From JAENVU01 sp038250905 (GTDB lineage Bacteria; Actinomycetota; Acidimicrobiia; IMCC26256; JAENVU01): a stretch of 64,000 bases of DNA. This document shows, piece by piece, positions 16,919 through 26,111 of this stretch. The DNA lies in assembly GCA_038250905.1 (NCBI GenBank), contig JBBSBV010000005.1, positions 62,001 to 126,000 of the forward strand, given 5' to 3'. Each line of letters starts with the position of its first letter. Within the stretch, counting starts at the first letter, position 1. The notes below the pieces were generated by a model that saw only the letters and a list, made by a program, of their open reading frames with translations, made no database searches and had not been told where the DNA came from. The position numbers were made by a program, and so were the translations under genes.

Positions 16919-18124
16919 ATGCCGGGCGACACGGGAGACGACGAAGGGTCGGGCCCACCGCCCCACCCACTCGATCGCCCGTGGATCCACCCCTCGGAGC
17001 TGTTCGCCGCCGCTCGCGCCGAACCGGCGTCGGAACGTCGTACACCCCGGAGTTGGCGGCGCGACGCCCTACTCACGCTGGCCGCCGGGGCGATCGGCGC
17101 AGTCGCGGCGGTGGCCGTCCTGGCCGTCGTCGGCGCCTTCGACGGGGACGCTCGGGTCGTGACCCTGCGGGCCCAGACGACCGATTCCACCGACGCGGCC
17201 CGCGTGGCCACCCTCGTGAGCCCCGGCGTGGCATCCGTCGTCATCGACGCGGCCGACGGGACCGAACATCGCGGTTCGGGTATCGCGGTCGGCGCGCACC
17301 AGATCCTCACCACCGTGGCGGTGATCGACGGTGCGAGCGGATCGGCCGACCACATCGAGGTCAGCCTCGCCAGCGGTCGTTGGCACGCCGCCCGGGAACT
17401 CGGACGGGACCCGGTCACCGGTCTGGTGCTCCTCGAGGTGCCCACGCTGTCGGTCGAACCCACCCAGATCGCGGACACCGTCGCGGTGCAGCCCGGGGAG
17501 TGGGTGGTCGCCGTGGGTCGCAACGCCGCCAACAGCCCCTGGGTCACCACGGGCGTCGTCACCGCGACCGGCGGGTTCGCCACCGACTCCAGCGGGATCA
17601 CCCGCGCCGGGATGATCACGACGAGCGCGGAGCTCGCGACGGATGCCCGCGGTGGAGCCCTCGTCGACCAGCACGGGCGGATCGTCGGCGTGCTCGTCGG
17701 CCCCAACCCGTCGGACGCCACCGGCACCGCGATCCCCAGTGAGACGGCCCACGACGTGACCGTGCAACTCGCCACCAAGGGCTGGGCCAGCCACGGCGCG
17801 CTCGGCCTCATGGCCACCGACACGCGCCAGCCGGGCGCGACCGTCACCGACATCACCGCGGGTGCCAGTGCCGACGCGGCGGGATTGCGGGTCGGCGACC
17901 GCATCATCGCTGTCGACGCCGCCTCCACCCCGAACACCGCCCGCCTGGTCTACGAACTCCACCGCCGGCCGGCCGGCGAGCGGGTCCGGATCACGGTCGC
18001 CCGCGGCACGCACAAGGTCTCGGTGACCGCCCGCCTCGACGACGCAGGAAATCCGCCCGGTCCCTCCGCACCGGCCACGTCGCCCACCTCGATCCAGGCG
18101 CTCGCGACCTCCGGCACCGGCTGA
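16919..18124 (+). CDS. Trypsin-like/PDZ membrane protein lacking the catalytic triad
   Basis: A 401-residue HtrA-like protein: an N-terminal WIHPSEL motif, typical of actinobacterial HtrA proteins, one membrane helix at about 51-72, a trypsin-like domain at about 90-290 and a PDZ domain at about 300-390 (ADAAGLRVGDRIIAVDA). All three catalytic positions appear changed. The His of ILTNAHVV is A134 (ILTTVAVI), the Asp of DLAVL is G168 (TGLVLLEV) and the Ser of GNSGGPLV is R244 (DARGGALV). It therefore looks like a pseudoprotease that may bind rather than cut. An intact HtrA lies at the right edge of the window. The ATG at 16919 is preferred over an upstream GTG. Confidence 0.88.
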   Translation: MPGDTGDDEGSGPPPHPLDRPWIHPSELFAAARAEPASERRTPRSWRRDALLTLAAGAIGAVAAVAVLAVVGAFDGDARVVTLRAQTTDSTDAARVATLVSPGVASVVIDAADGTEHRGSGIAVGAHQILTTVAVIDGASGSADHIEVSLASGRWHAARELGRDPVTGLVLLEVPTLSVEPTQIADTVAVQPGEWVVAVGRNAANSPWVTTGVVTATGGFATDSSGITRAGMITTSAELATDARGGALVDQHGRIVGVLVGPNPSDATGTAIPSETAHDVTVQLATKGWASHGALGLMATDTRQPGATVTDITAGASADAAGLRVGDRIIAVDAASTPNTARLVYELHRRPAGERVRITVARGTHKVSVTARLDDAGNPPGPSAPATSPTSIQALATSGTG

Positions 18125-18136
18125 CCACTCCGTTTC

Positions 18137-18155
18137 CGGCGCCGACAACGCGCCG
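18137..18155 (+). terminator. Short GC hairpin after the pseudoprotease gene
   Basis: Arms CGGCGC and GCGCCG with a seven-base loop lie 12 bases after the stop. There is only TTC afterwards and no U tract, so this is a weak candidate. Confidence 0.35.
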
Positions 18156-18228
18156 TTCAGCCTCGATGACCGGGCCGGTTCCGGGACGCGGTGGGACGCC
18201 ACCGCCGATCGGGTGCGAGAATGGCCGG

Positions 18229-19275
18229 ATGGAGATCACCGACGCCGACGCCCAACTCCTCAATGCGGTGCAGTGGTCGTTCCCACTCGACGCCCAGCCC
18301 TACGCGGTACTCGGGGAGCGGCTCGGTCTGAGCGAGTCCGAGGTCATCGACCGGCTGCGCGCGGTCAAGGACGCCGGCGTGCTGCGCCAGCTGTCGGCCA
18401 TCTTCGACACCCGGGCCCTCGGGTACACGTCGGCACTGATCGCGGCCAAGATCGATCCGGAGCAGATCGACACCGCGGCGGAGGCGATCAACGCGCACCC
18501 CGGTGTGAGCCACAACTACAAGCGCAACCACGACTACAACCTCTGGTACACGCTCGCCGTCCCGCCGGGTGAGGACTTCGACGCCCACCTCGACGTGCTG
18601 CACCGGGCATCCGGCGCGCGGGTCACCCGCAAGCTGCCGACGCTCAAGCTCTACAAGATCGGCGTCAAGCTCGACATGACCGGCGAGACCGCGGCCGACG
18701 CCAAGGCCGAGGTGCTCGAGCACGAACGGCCCGAGCGCAAGGTCGACATGCCGGCACCCGACCTGAGCCCGATCGAGGTCGCCGCGATCCAGCTGTGCCA
18801 GGAGGACCTCCCGCTCGTCCCCCGCCCGTTCGCGGTCCAGGCCGAGCGGCTGGGCATCACCGAGGACGAACTGCTCGCAATCCTCTCGTCGTTCACCGAG
18901 CGCAAGCTGATGCGACGCTTCGCCGCGGTCATGAACCACCGCAACGCGGGGTTCAAGGCCAACGCGATGGGCGTCTGGGCCGTGCCCGAAGCCGACCTCG
19001 ACGCCATCGGCCCCCAGATGGCCGGGTTCGCAGCGGTCTCCCACTGCTACCGCCGGCCGACCTACGAGGACTGGCCCTACACCGTCTTCACGATGGTGCA
19101 CGGGCGCAGCGCGCGCGACTGCGAAGCGACCATCGACGCGATCGCGAGTGAGACCGGGGTGAGCGAGTACACGCTCCTCTGGTCCATCAAGGAGTACAAG
19201 AAGGTGCGCCTGCGCTACTTCACCCCCGAGTGGGACGCGTGGAACACCGCGCATCTCGTCCCCGCGACGAGCTAA
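18229..19275 (+). CDS. Siroheme decarboxylase, fused two-domain (AhbA/AhbB or NirDLGH type)
   Basis: A 348-residue protein made of two Lrp/AsnC-like halves, each with a winged-helix part and an RAM-like part. The first half has VSHNYKRNHDYNLWYTL and the second VSHCYRRPTYEDWPYTVF, matching the conserved siroheme decarboxylase region with the substrate-binding His/Arg. Such enzymes turn siroheme into didecarboxysiroheme in the alternative heme and heme d1 pathways. No other gene of those pathways is nearby. The ATG at 18229 precedes a typical DNA-binding-like N-terminus. A transcription-factor role cannot be excluded. Confidence 0.85.
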   Translation: MEITDADAQLLNAVQWSFPLDAQPYAVLGERLGLSESEVIDRLRAVKDAGVLRQLSAIFDTRALGYTSALIAAKIDPEQIDTAAEAINAHPGVSHNYKRNHDYNLWYTLAVPPGEDFDAHLDVLHRASGARVTRKLPTLKLYKIGVKLDMTGETAADAKAEVLEHERPERKVDMPAPDLSPIEVAAIQLCQEDLPLVPRPFAVQAERLGITEDELLAILSSFTERKLMRRFAAVMNHRNAGFKANAMGVWAVPEADLDAIGPQMAGFAAVSHCYRRPTYEDWPYTVFTMVHGRSARDCEATIDAIASETGVSEYTLLWSIKEYKKVRLRYFTPEWDAWNTAHLVPATS

Positions 19276-20567
19276 CCCGCGACGAGATCCGCGAGTTCCT
19301 TCGGGAGACAGTTCCACGGCGCAGCCCGCACGACGTCGGCCGCACCGACCTGGGCCAGGTCGTTGGCACCGTTGAGGGCTCCGGGCGCGCAGAGCACGGA
19401 CGCACCCCCGGGGACCACCACCGTCATCAAGACCGCGGGAGCAACTGCGCCCCCGGCGTACACGGCGAGCCCGGACGCACCCGCCGGGACGACGACCGAG
19501 TGTCCGTCGAGCAGCTCGACCGTCACGACCGACCCGGACGGAACGATCGCACCGATCAGCTCGTACGGCGTGGTGGCGTCGGCGTCGATCGGGAGTGCGA
19601 TCTGATCCTGGTCGCTCACGGCGTCGGAGGCGGGCGGAACGCACACGCCGCCGCTCGGGCGCGCGCTCTGCATGGTGGCGTACGGAGGCACCGACTCGAC
19701 CCGGAAGCATGTCCATCCGTCACGGCCCGCGGCGCGCCGGATCGTGACGGGGACCCGGCCGCCCGTGGTGGTCAGCACGTCTGAGTAGGCCTCGACCGCA
19801 TCCGGCAGCGGGCGACCGGAGGCCTCGACCTGGGTCGACGGAGGTGAAGAAACTGCGACCGATTGCACCTTCGGATGCTCCAGCCGGTATTCGCTGGTGA
19901 GGCCGTACGGCGTCGTGAGTCGCACCGAGATCGGCACCGAGCGACGATCCACTCCGACCCGGACCGTCGAGAGACCCAATCGGGTGCGGACCGCCGGCGG
20001 GAGGTCGGCACGGAAGCCGGCGAACTCCGGATCCGCGCCGAGGAGCGCCGGCGTGGCACGGAAATGGACCGTCCGCTCCCTGGCCAAGGCATCGAGGAGT
20101 CGCGCCGGGTCGTACGGCGCCGCGATGCGGAATGCGGCTCCCTCGTCGGGATGATCGAGCACCACGAACGGCGCCTGCGCGCTCGACCGGAATGCGAGCA
20201 GCGGCACCCCGAAGCTCATCACGCCCGGCGTGGTCACGACCGACCGCCGGACCCACGCATTCCGACCGATCCGCCGGTACTGGACGGCGGCGAGATACCG
20301 CTCCGAACTCACCGGGACCTGGAGCAGCACCCGGGCGGGGCGGTACTGGATCCGACCACCGAGACCGACCCGATGGCCCGGGACCGCGGCGTGACCGGTG
20401 ACGGCGATCGCACCCAGCGCACGAACCGCGGCGGCCGCCGCGGCCGGGTGGAAGGTTCCGGGCGTCGACTCGTCCCCGCCTCCGGACCCGCCGCACCCCG
20501 CGAACGCCACCGCGATCAGGCCGACGACGAGGCCTCGGATCACAACCACACTGCGCACGCCGTGCAT
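19272..20567 (-). CDS. Putative lipoprotein of unknown function
   Basis: From the ATG at 20567 the 431-residue product has a signal sequence ending in a lipobox (VAFAGC, Cys at about residue 24) followed by Gly/Ser, so it is probably a surface lipoprotein. The rest is mainly beta-strand-like with scattered cysteines in the C-terminal half. I do not recognise a family. Its stop overlaps the stop of the convergent siroheme decarboxylase gene by a few bases. It diverges from a neocarzinostatin-fold gene across 150 bases. Confidence 0.75.
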   Translation of the reverse strand: MHGVRSVVVIRGLVVGLIAVAFAGCGGSGGGDESTPGTFHPAAAAAAVRALGAIAVTGHAAVPGHRVGLGGRIQYRPARVLLQVPVSSERYLAAVQYRRIGRNAWVRRSVVTTPGVMSFGVPLLAFRSSAQAPFVVLDHPDEGAAFRIAAPYDPARLLDALARERTVHFRATPALLGADPEFAGFRADLPPAVRTRLGLSTVRVGVDRRSVPISVRLTTPYGLTSEYRLEHPKVQSVAVSSPPSTQVEASGRPLPDAVEAYSDVLTTTGGRVPVTIRRAAGRDGWTCFRVESVPPYATMQSARPSGGVCVPPASDAVSDQDQIALPIDADATTPYELIGAIVPSGSVVTVELLDGHSVVVPAGASGLAVYAGGAVAPAVLMTVVVPGGASVLCAPGALNGANDLAQVGAADVVRAAPWNCLPKELADLVAG

Positions 20568-20717
20568 CGTGGCATGACGATGAGATGACGCAGGTGCTGT
20601 GTGCATGAAGAGAAGACGAACACCGCATGGAGACTGATCGCTCGACCTTGTCCGCACGCGCAGGGCATCTCACACTGCCCCGGACAGCGACTGTTTTCGA
20701 TGTACAAGGGAGTCTTC

Positions 20718-21896
20718 ATGCGTCGCACTATGGCCGTCGTGGCCATCTCTGCACTGGCCGTCATCGGCCTCGTCCAACCGGCGAGCGCGGCGACGTCCGT
20801 GACCGTCACGCCGAACACCAACATCACCAACGGCACCACGGTCACCGTCAGTTGGACCGGCTTCACACCCAACAACACGCCATCGCTCGTGCAGTGTGTC
20901 AACGCCCCGAGCACCGGTGCCGGTGGCAGTGACTGCGAGTTCCTGACGCTGCAGGTCGCGTCGGACGCGAGCAACGGCGCCGGAGCCGGCTCGGACACGT
21001 TCACAGTTCGTGACACCACCGGCCTGGCTGCGCTCAACGCCCGCACGAACGTCATGTGCGACAACACCCACTCCGGGTCGATCCTCGTGCTCGACAACCC
21101 GAACGACCGCAACTCCGGCAGCTACCAGACGATCACGTGCGTCGGCGGCACCACGACGCCGCCACCGCCCGACGTGCTGGTCTCGTGCACCGGCGTCAAC
21201 CAGATCGCCACCGTGAACCCCGCGCTGGGATCGCGTTCGGCCAAGTTCGTCAAGGAAGTCACCAAGGACTCCATCGGCGACAAGACCGAGTTCGGCACCA
21301 ACGCCAACGTGCCTGCGGACTCGACCACCTGTTCGGTCAACGCCGGGATCGCGACCGACAACCCGGCCACCGACCAGGGCACGACCACCGCCAAGCTCAA
21401 CCCGTTCGACAACCAGTCCAACGGCATGACCAACCTCACCACGACCGGCGCGACCGCGAAGACCGTCATCTCACTCGCCGGCAGTGCCACCTGTCAGACC
21501 GAGGCCCAGACGGCCGTCGCGAACAGCTTCCCGCGTGCATACCCCCTCCAGGGCAAGGTCGCGATGAAGTTCGACCAGACGTTCGCGAACGGCGCTCCGA
21601 TCCAGATCCAGCAGTACGTCCGGGTCGGACACGACATCTCGGATCCGAACCCGACGCACGTGAAGCTCACGGGCATCGTGACCAAGGGCCCGGGTCTGGG
21701 CGGCGACGTGTCGGCGACCCTGCGAATCTGGCCGACGACGAGCGTCAAGAACCTCAACCCGCTCGAGTGCTCGGACGCTGACGTCACCGACGACACCGCC
21801 GACGCGACGCTGACCGAGCTCGCCTACACCCTGGCCGACGGCTCGGACGGCAACACGACCGTCGACCCCTGGGTCATCACGATCCCGGGTTCGTAA
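20718..21896 (+). CDS. Secreted neocarzinostatin-fold protein with C-terminal domain of unknown function
   Basis: A 392-residue exported protein. A signal peptide of about 25 residues ends in ASA. Residues about 26-150 match the neocarzinostatin-like Ig fold: SVTVTPNTNITNGTTVTVSW at the start, then paired cysteines (VQCVNAP, SDCEFLTL, VMCDNTHS). The C-terminal 240 residues are unrecognised and contain further cysteines. There is no membrane anchor or sorting tail, so it is probably released. The ATG at 20718 has AAGGGAG ten bases upstream. Two related proteins lie at 27958-28500 and 41617-42453. The strong hairpin at 21921-21963 closes the gene. Confidence 0.82.
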   Translation: MRRTMAVVAISALAVIGLVQPASAATSVTVTPNTNITNGTTVTVSWTGFTPNNTPSLVQCVNAPSTGAGGSDCEFLTLQVASDASNGAGAGSDTFTVRDTTGLAALNARTNVMCDNTHSGSILVLDNPNDRNSGSYQTITCVGGTTTPPPPDVLVSCTGVNQIATVNPALGSRSAKFVKEVTKDSIGDKTEFGTNANVPADSTTCSVNAGIATDNPATDQGTTTAKLNPFDNQSNGMTNLTTTGATAKTVISLAGSATCQTEAQTAVANSFPRAYPLQGKVAMKFDQTFANGAPIQIQQYVRVGHDISDPNPTHVKLTGIVTKGPGLGGDVSATLRIWPTTSVKNLNPLECSDADVTDDTADATLTELAYTLADGSDGNTTVDPWVITIPGS

Positions 21897-21920
21897 CCCC
21901 ACTGCGTCACCCCACCCGTA

Positions 21921-21963
21921 CGCGTCAGTTGCGATCCGCCATCCGGCGGGTCGCAACTGCGCG
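21921..21963 (+). terminator. Strong stem-loop after the neocarzinostatin-fold gene
   Basis: A 15-bp stem (21926-21940 with 21945-21959, one G-T pair) around the loop ATCC, extendable by CGCG/CGCG with one bulged base. It lies 24 bases after the stop codon. No U tract follows, as is common in high-GC actinobacteria. Confidence 0.75.
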
Positions 21964-21988
21964 TTCGGAAACTCTCCACGGAAGTTGG

Positions 21989-22579
21989 TTGCAGTTGACG
22001 GTTCGATCATCCTCAAGGCTCCGGCGGGCGCTGTGCGTCGCGGTGCTGGGTCTCGGACTGGCCGCCTGCGCCAGCAGTGCCGCCGGCACCCGCACGCCGA
22101 GCGGGACCGTGGCGTACAACGCATCCCGACACGGATTTTCGGAGGCGGCGAACGGCACGGCGCGTGGGGTCATCGACCGCCTCCAGCGCGCGGGCGTGGC
22201 CTGCACCGATCCACACCCGTCGACCTTCGCGCTCCTCCGCACCACCTATGTGCGCCAACACCTTGCGCTCCCGCTGGGCGCAGTCGAATGCAGTGCCACG
22301 TTCCATGGGGTGACCGAGAACGTCGTCGTCGAAGTCTTCCGGACCGGCCGACCGAACGCCGCGGATTTCGTCGACCGGAAGGCCGCGATCATCTGCCGGC
22401 GCGGAATCGCGCTCGGGCGGAAGGCCGACGGGACGAACGACTTTCCCGGCCTGCCCTATGTGATGGCTGCAGACAAGGCCTGGGTCCTCGAGCCCGACAC
22501 CGTTGCGTTCAACGACGTCATCGCGACGGCGCTCGGCCGCCCGGCTCGCAACGCGTGCGGTGCGATCGCGCCCAACTGA
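21989..22579 (+). CDS. Putative lipoprotein of unknown function
   Basis: A product of about 196 residues with a basic N-terminus, a hydrophobic stretch and a lipobox (LGLAAC), so probably a membrane-anchored surface lipoprotein. Four further cysteines in the mature part (GVACTDP, AVECSATF, AIICRRG, RNACGAI) could form disulfides. TTG starts at 21989 and 21995 both fit the GGAAG at 21980-21984; no ATG or GTG is available. I do not recognise a family. Its 5' end follows a strong terminator hairpin, so it has its own promoter or depends on read-through. Confidence 0.65.
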   Translation: MQLTVRSSSRLRRALCVAVLGLGLAACASSAAGTRTPSGTVAYNASRHGFSEAANGTARGVIDRLQRAGVACTDPHPSTFALLRTTYVRQHLALPLGAVECSATFHGVTENVVVEVFRTGRPNAADFVDRKAAIICRRGIALGRKADGTNDFPGLPYVMAADKAWVLEPDTVAFNDVIATALGRPARNACGAIAPN

Positions 22580-22614
22580 CGCCGGCCCCGATCCGCCCCG
22601 AACGAACGGAAACC

Positions 22615-22986
22615 TCAGGCGGGATGTTCGGGGCTCTCGTTCGCGCGGCGGAGGCGATCGGCGAGGACACCCATGACCTGGAGTGCGAACGTCGGATGCT
22701 CCTGCACCAGGTAGGTGAACTCCCGGCGGCTGATGCGAGCGACCGTGGCCGCGGCGGGAACCACTGCCGTCGCGCTCCGCGCCGAGGAATCCACCAGCGC
22801 CATCTCACCGACGATGCTGCCGGCCGTCGACGTTTCGATCAGTCGGCCGTCCCCGCGGACCAGATCGACCGATCCGTCGAGTACCGCGAACATCTCGTCG
22901 CCCGTCTCACCCTCCCGGAACAGGACCGCTCCCGGACCGTGCTCTTCGATGTCGCGTGCGTGACGGAACAGGTTGATCTCAGGCAT
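22615..22986 (-). CDS. Cyclic nucleotide-binding domain protein
   Basis: A 123-residue stand-alone CRP-type nucleotide-binding domain without a DNA-binding part. The phosphate-binding cassette is visible as GSIVGEMALVDSSARSATAVV in outline, with the Glu and the Arg of the RxA segment that contact the cyclic nucleotide. LFREGETGDEMFAVLDG marks the beta roll. The ATG at 22986 begins the domain directly; upstream codons run into the neighbour's regulatory region. It probably modulates a partner protein, or acts as a Crp-like sensor in trans. Confidence 0.85.
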   Translation of the reverse strand: MPEINLFRHARDIEEHGPGAVLFREGETGDEMFAVLDGSVDLVRGDGRLIETSTAGSIVGEMALVDSSARSATAVVPAAATVARISRREFTYLVQEHPTFALQVMGVLADRLRRANESPEHPA

Positions 22987-23141
22987 GTGCCGAAGTCTCC
23001 GGCGTGGATGATCCGAGTTCGGATCTCCCACCGAGTGTTCACCGCCCCGCAACCGAAGATTCAGCGAACCGCCTCCCTTCGGTCACGGGCCGCGTCATCT
23101 TCGCCGCGTGGCCCGGCACGTCGTGCGCGAGAATCGCCCGC

Positions 23142-23957
23142 ATGACTCTGACGGTGGCGCTGGTCGGCGTAAAGGGCGGAGTCGGCAAGACCACGACCGC
23201 GGTCAACCTCGCCGGTCTCGCAGCCGCGGGCGGCCTCCGCACCGTGGTGTGGGACCTCGATCCCCAAGCTGCTGCTTCCTACGCGCTCGGGTTCGACAAG
23301 CGGGGCCGCGGCGCAGCCCGCCACGTCACCCGCAAGCGTCCGAACCTCGAGGACGCCGCGTTCCGGACGGTGACCCCGGGTCTCGACCTGATTCCGGCCG
23401 ACGTCTCACTGCGCACGCTCGACCTCGCGCTCGCCGAGCGAGGTCGTCCGCGCCGCCGCGTCCGGGACGCGCTCGACTCCCTGGCCGACCAGTACGACGT
23501 CGCGTTCATCGATTGCGCACCCGGCATCACCCTCGCCAACGAGAGCGCCATGCGCGCGGCGCAGATCTACCTCGCACCCATCGTGCCGTCGGCACTCTCG
23601 GTCCGAGCCTTCGAGCAACTCGAGACCTACGTCGACGAAACCCCGAAGGCCGGCGGACGACTGCTGGGCTTCCTGTCGATGGTCGACCGGCGCAAGCGGA
23701 CCCACCGTGAAATCGTCGAACGGCTCAGCCGCGAATCGGACTCGCTGCTGCGCGCCTCGATTCCCGCCTCCGCTGCGGTCGAGGCGGCGCCCCCACAGGG
23801 GAAACCGTTCGTCGCCGGGCGCACGGCTCACCGAGTGGCAGTGGCGTACCGGGATCTCTGGAACGAGGTCCAGGCCATGGCGTTCGGGCAACACATCGAC
23901 TTGACGATCGAGGACGGACGGCCCACTCGCACCCGAACGACCGACATCCGCTCGTAG
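23142..23957 (+). CDS. ParA-family ATPase
   Basis: A 271-residue P-loop ATPase with the deviant Walker A motif KGGVGKTTTAVN, DLDPQAAAS (Walker A') and VAFIDCAPG (Walker B), as in ParA/MinD/Soj proteins. There is no ParB or centromere-like repeat nearby, so it is more likely an orphan positioning ATPase than a chromosome partition protein. The ATG at 23142 starts right at the P-loop strand. It converges on the glycoside hydrolase gene with an eight-base gap. Confidence 0.88.
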   Translation: MTLTVALVGVKGGVGKTTTAVNLAGLAAAGGLRTVVWDLDPQAAASYALGFDKRGRGAARHVTRKRPNLEDAAFRTVTPGLDLIPADVSLRTLDLALAERGRPRRRVRDALDSLADQYDVAFIDCAPGITLANESAMRAAQIYLAPIVPSALSVRAFEQLETYVDETPKAGGRLLGFLSMVDRRKRTHREIVERLSRESDSLLRASIPASAAVEAAPPQGKPFVAGRTAHRVAVAYRDLWNEVQAMAFGQHIDLTIEDGRPTRTRTTDIRS

Positions 23958-23966
23958 GCCGACGCG

Positions 23967-26111
23967 TCATCGCGACGGATGCGCGATCGTCCACGCCTTC
24001 ACCGCGTCGTCCCAGACCGTACGGTCGGTCACGACCCGGGTATCGGGGCACCGGGTCATCCACGAGTCGCGTGCGGGGAACGCACCGGAACCCAGCCAGA
24101 CGATCGTGTTGCGCGAACACTCGACCGAGTAGCCGTCCGGAAGTCCGAGGGAACCGTGGTTCGGCAATTGGTCGACCCGGAACACGTCGTTGCGTATCAC
24201 GAGCTTCGGCGATCGGCCGGCGTCGGTGTCCCATTTGAAGAACCCACCGTGGCCCGGCGCGGCGCCCTTGTAGACGGTGGGCATCGGACGCAAGCGGACG
24301 AGCGAGCCGTCGATCACCATCCGCTCGGTGTGACCGTCCGAGGTCGTGTCGCTCGCCGTCGGCCGGGTCGAGAAGCCGACGTAGCAACCGTCGAACAGGG
24401 AGTCGGTGACGACACCGGAATGCAGCTTGTCGTCTTCGAGACAGTCGTCGTGCAGATACGTGAGATGCGCGCCCCGAACGTGCCAGTTCTGCGCGCCGGC
24501 GCGGATGCGGATCCCGTCGCCGTAGTTGTGGATCCGCAGGCCCTCGATCACCGAGTCCGGATTCGTGATGTTGAACGCGCCGGTCGAGTGGAACACGTCC
24601 CATGACGTGTCGGGGCCGTACGTCCCGACGACCGCGCCGCCACTCCAACACACCGACCCCGCGCCGGTGATCGAGATCGGCCACGGGTCGACCTGGAGCC
24701 AGGTGGCCGATCGGGCGTCGATCGTGGTCGCGCGCGCGACGTCAGGCGTGGCGCGGTCGGACTGCGGCCCGACGATCGCGATCGTCGTTGCGCCGCTCGG
24801 ACACCCGGACGGGTCCGACGGCGTCGGCACCGGGGTCGGATCCGGCGTGGGTACCGGCGGGGGCCCCGGGTCGACCGGCGGCGGACCGACGACGGGGGGT
24901 GGGGTCGGGTCGACCGGCGGCGGGATCACGGGCGTCGGATCCGGGACCGGGACCGCGGTCGTCATCGCGAGGAATCGCGTGAACGTGTCGAACGCCGGTT
25001 TCGCGGAGAAATCGCGACGCAACAGACCGAAGTGGTCGTCGTAGTTCGTCGGATCCGTACCGTTGTCGCGGATCTGGTACCAGAGCAGCGGGCCTGTGAA
25101 GCTGCCGAAGGTCTGGGTCCAGCCCCGGAGGTAGTCGACCACGAAGCGCTCCTGCTCGGCTTCGGTCACGGACACACCCGTCGCACCGCCACAACTCCCG
25201 ACGTCGGCGCCCGTCGGTGCTCCGGCCTCGGTGCCCCACACCTTCCGGTCGCCGTCGCCGTGGCGCACCATCGCCTGGTGGATCCAATACGTCTGGAAGA
25301 AGGCGTTCCAACTCCGATTCAGCAACGGGTTGCACGGGAACGAATAGGGATGGTGGGCGAAGGCGTCGAACGAGTCGCCGCCTCCGTTCGCGTAGATCCC
25401 TTCGAGGAACGTCACGGGCGCCATGTCGCGGCCGCTCGGGTCGTCGGGCGCCGGTGAGGTGCCCGCCGCCAATGTCGTCGCGGCGGGATCGACCTTGATG
25501 ATCTCCTCGTGGGCCCGCCGCAGAATGTCGGTGTAGTGCGCGACGTCGACCTTCGGCTGCACGAACGGAACGTGATTGGCCTCGTTCCAGATCTGCCACG
25601 TCGTGATGGTGTTCCGCAACGACGGATCGAATGCGTGCGCCCCGTACCGCAGGGCCGCCGCCTTCGCGAATCGGGCGTAGTCCTCGGCACGTTGCGGCAG
25701 ACAGTGGGTGGTGTTCCGCGGACAGTTCGTGGCACGGGCCCAGGGCGGCGAGTAGGCGAGCATGCCGATGATCTCGAGGTGGCGTGCACTCGCCTCGCGC
25801 ACCACCCGGTCGGTCACCGACCAGTTGAATGCGAGGGGCCCGTCGGGTTGGATCGAGTTCCAGTCGACGTCGACGCTGAACCAGCGGGCGCCGGTGCGGG
25901 CGATTGCGTCGAGTTCGGCCTGACGGTCCGTGTCACTCTCCCAGAGGATCGCCGATCCGGCATCCACCCCGACCCGTTGCCCCACCCCGACGGGCGTCGG
26001 GGCCGCGTCGGCGGCGCCGGCCGCGCGAACCGTCGAACCGATCAGGAGTGCGGTCATGACCCCGACCGCGAGCAGGACTTGCCCGCGACGCCCTGGCATG
26101 AGCGTGGTCAC
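23967..26111 (-). CDS. Secreted glycoside hydrolase (GH5/GH39-like) with C-terminal beta-helix domain
   Basis: A 714-residue exported protein. After a signal segment (QVLLAVGVMTALLIGSTV) comes a TIM-barrel domain to about residue 395. The likely acid/base is E177 (QIWNEANH) and the likely nucleophile E295 (VWGTEAGAP), as in clan GH-A enzymes. A Pro-rich linker of about 55 residues follows. The last 270 residues look like a right-handed parallel beta helix (GLRIHNYGDGIRI, VVTDSLFDGCYVGF). The start is taken as the GTG at 26111 because it overlaps the upstream stop as GTGA; an ATG at 26099 is also possible. The substrate is unknown, possibly a surface polysaccharide. Confidence 0.85.
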   Translation of the reverse strand: MTTLMPGRRGQVLLAVGVMTALLIGSTVRAAGAADAAPTPVGVGQRVGVDAGSAILWESDTDRQAELDAIARTGARWFSVDVDWNSIQPDGPLAFNWSVTDRVVREASARHLEIIGMLAYSPPWARATNCPRNTTHCLPQRAEDYARFAKAAALRYGAHAFDPSLRNTITTWQIWNEANHVPFVQPKVDVAHYTDILRRAHEEIIKVDPAATTLAAGTSPAPDDPSGRDMAPVTFLEGIYANGGGDSFDAFAHHPYSFPCNPLLNRSWNAFFQTYWIHQAMVRHGDGDRKVWGTEAGAPTGADVGSCGGATGVSVTEAEQERFVVDYLRGWTQTFGSFTGPLLWYQIRDNGTDPTNYDDHFGLLRRDFSAKPAFDTFTRFLAMTTAVPVPDPTPVIPPPVDPTPPPVVGPPPVDPGPPPVPTPDPTPVPTPSDPSGCPSGATTIAIVGPQSDRATPDVARATTIDARSATWLQVDPWPISITGAGSVCWSGGAVVGTYGPDTSWDVFHSTGAFNITNPDSVIEGLRIHNYGDGIRIRAGAQNWHVRGAHLTYLHDDCLEDDKLHSGVVTDSLFDGCYVGFSTRPTASDTTSDGHTERMVIDGSLVRLRPMPTVYKGAAPGHGGFFKWDTDAGRSPKLVIRNDVFRVDQLPNHGSLGLPDGYSVECSRNTIVWLGSGAFPARDSWMTRCPDTRVVTDRTVWDDAVKAWTIAHPSR

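Noticed and set aside
23142..23957. Chromosome partition locus (parAB)
   Set aside because: Only a ParA-type ATPase is present; no ParB and no parS-like palindromes were seen around it.
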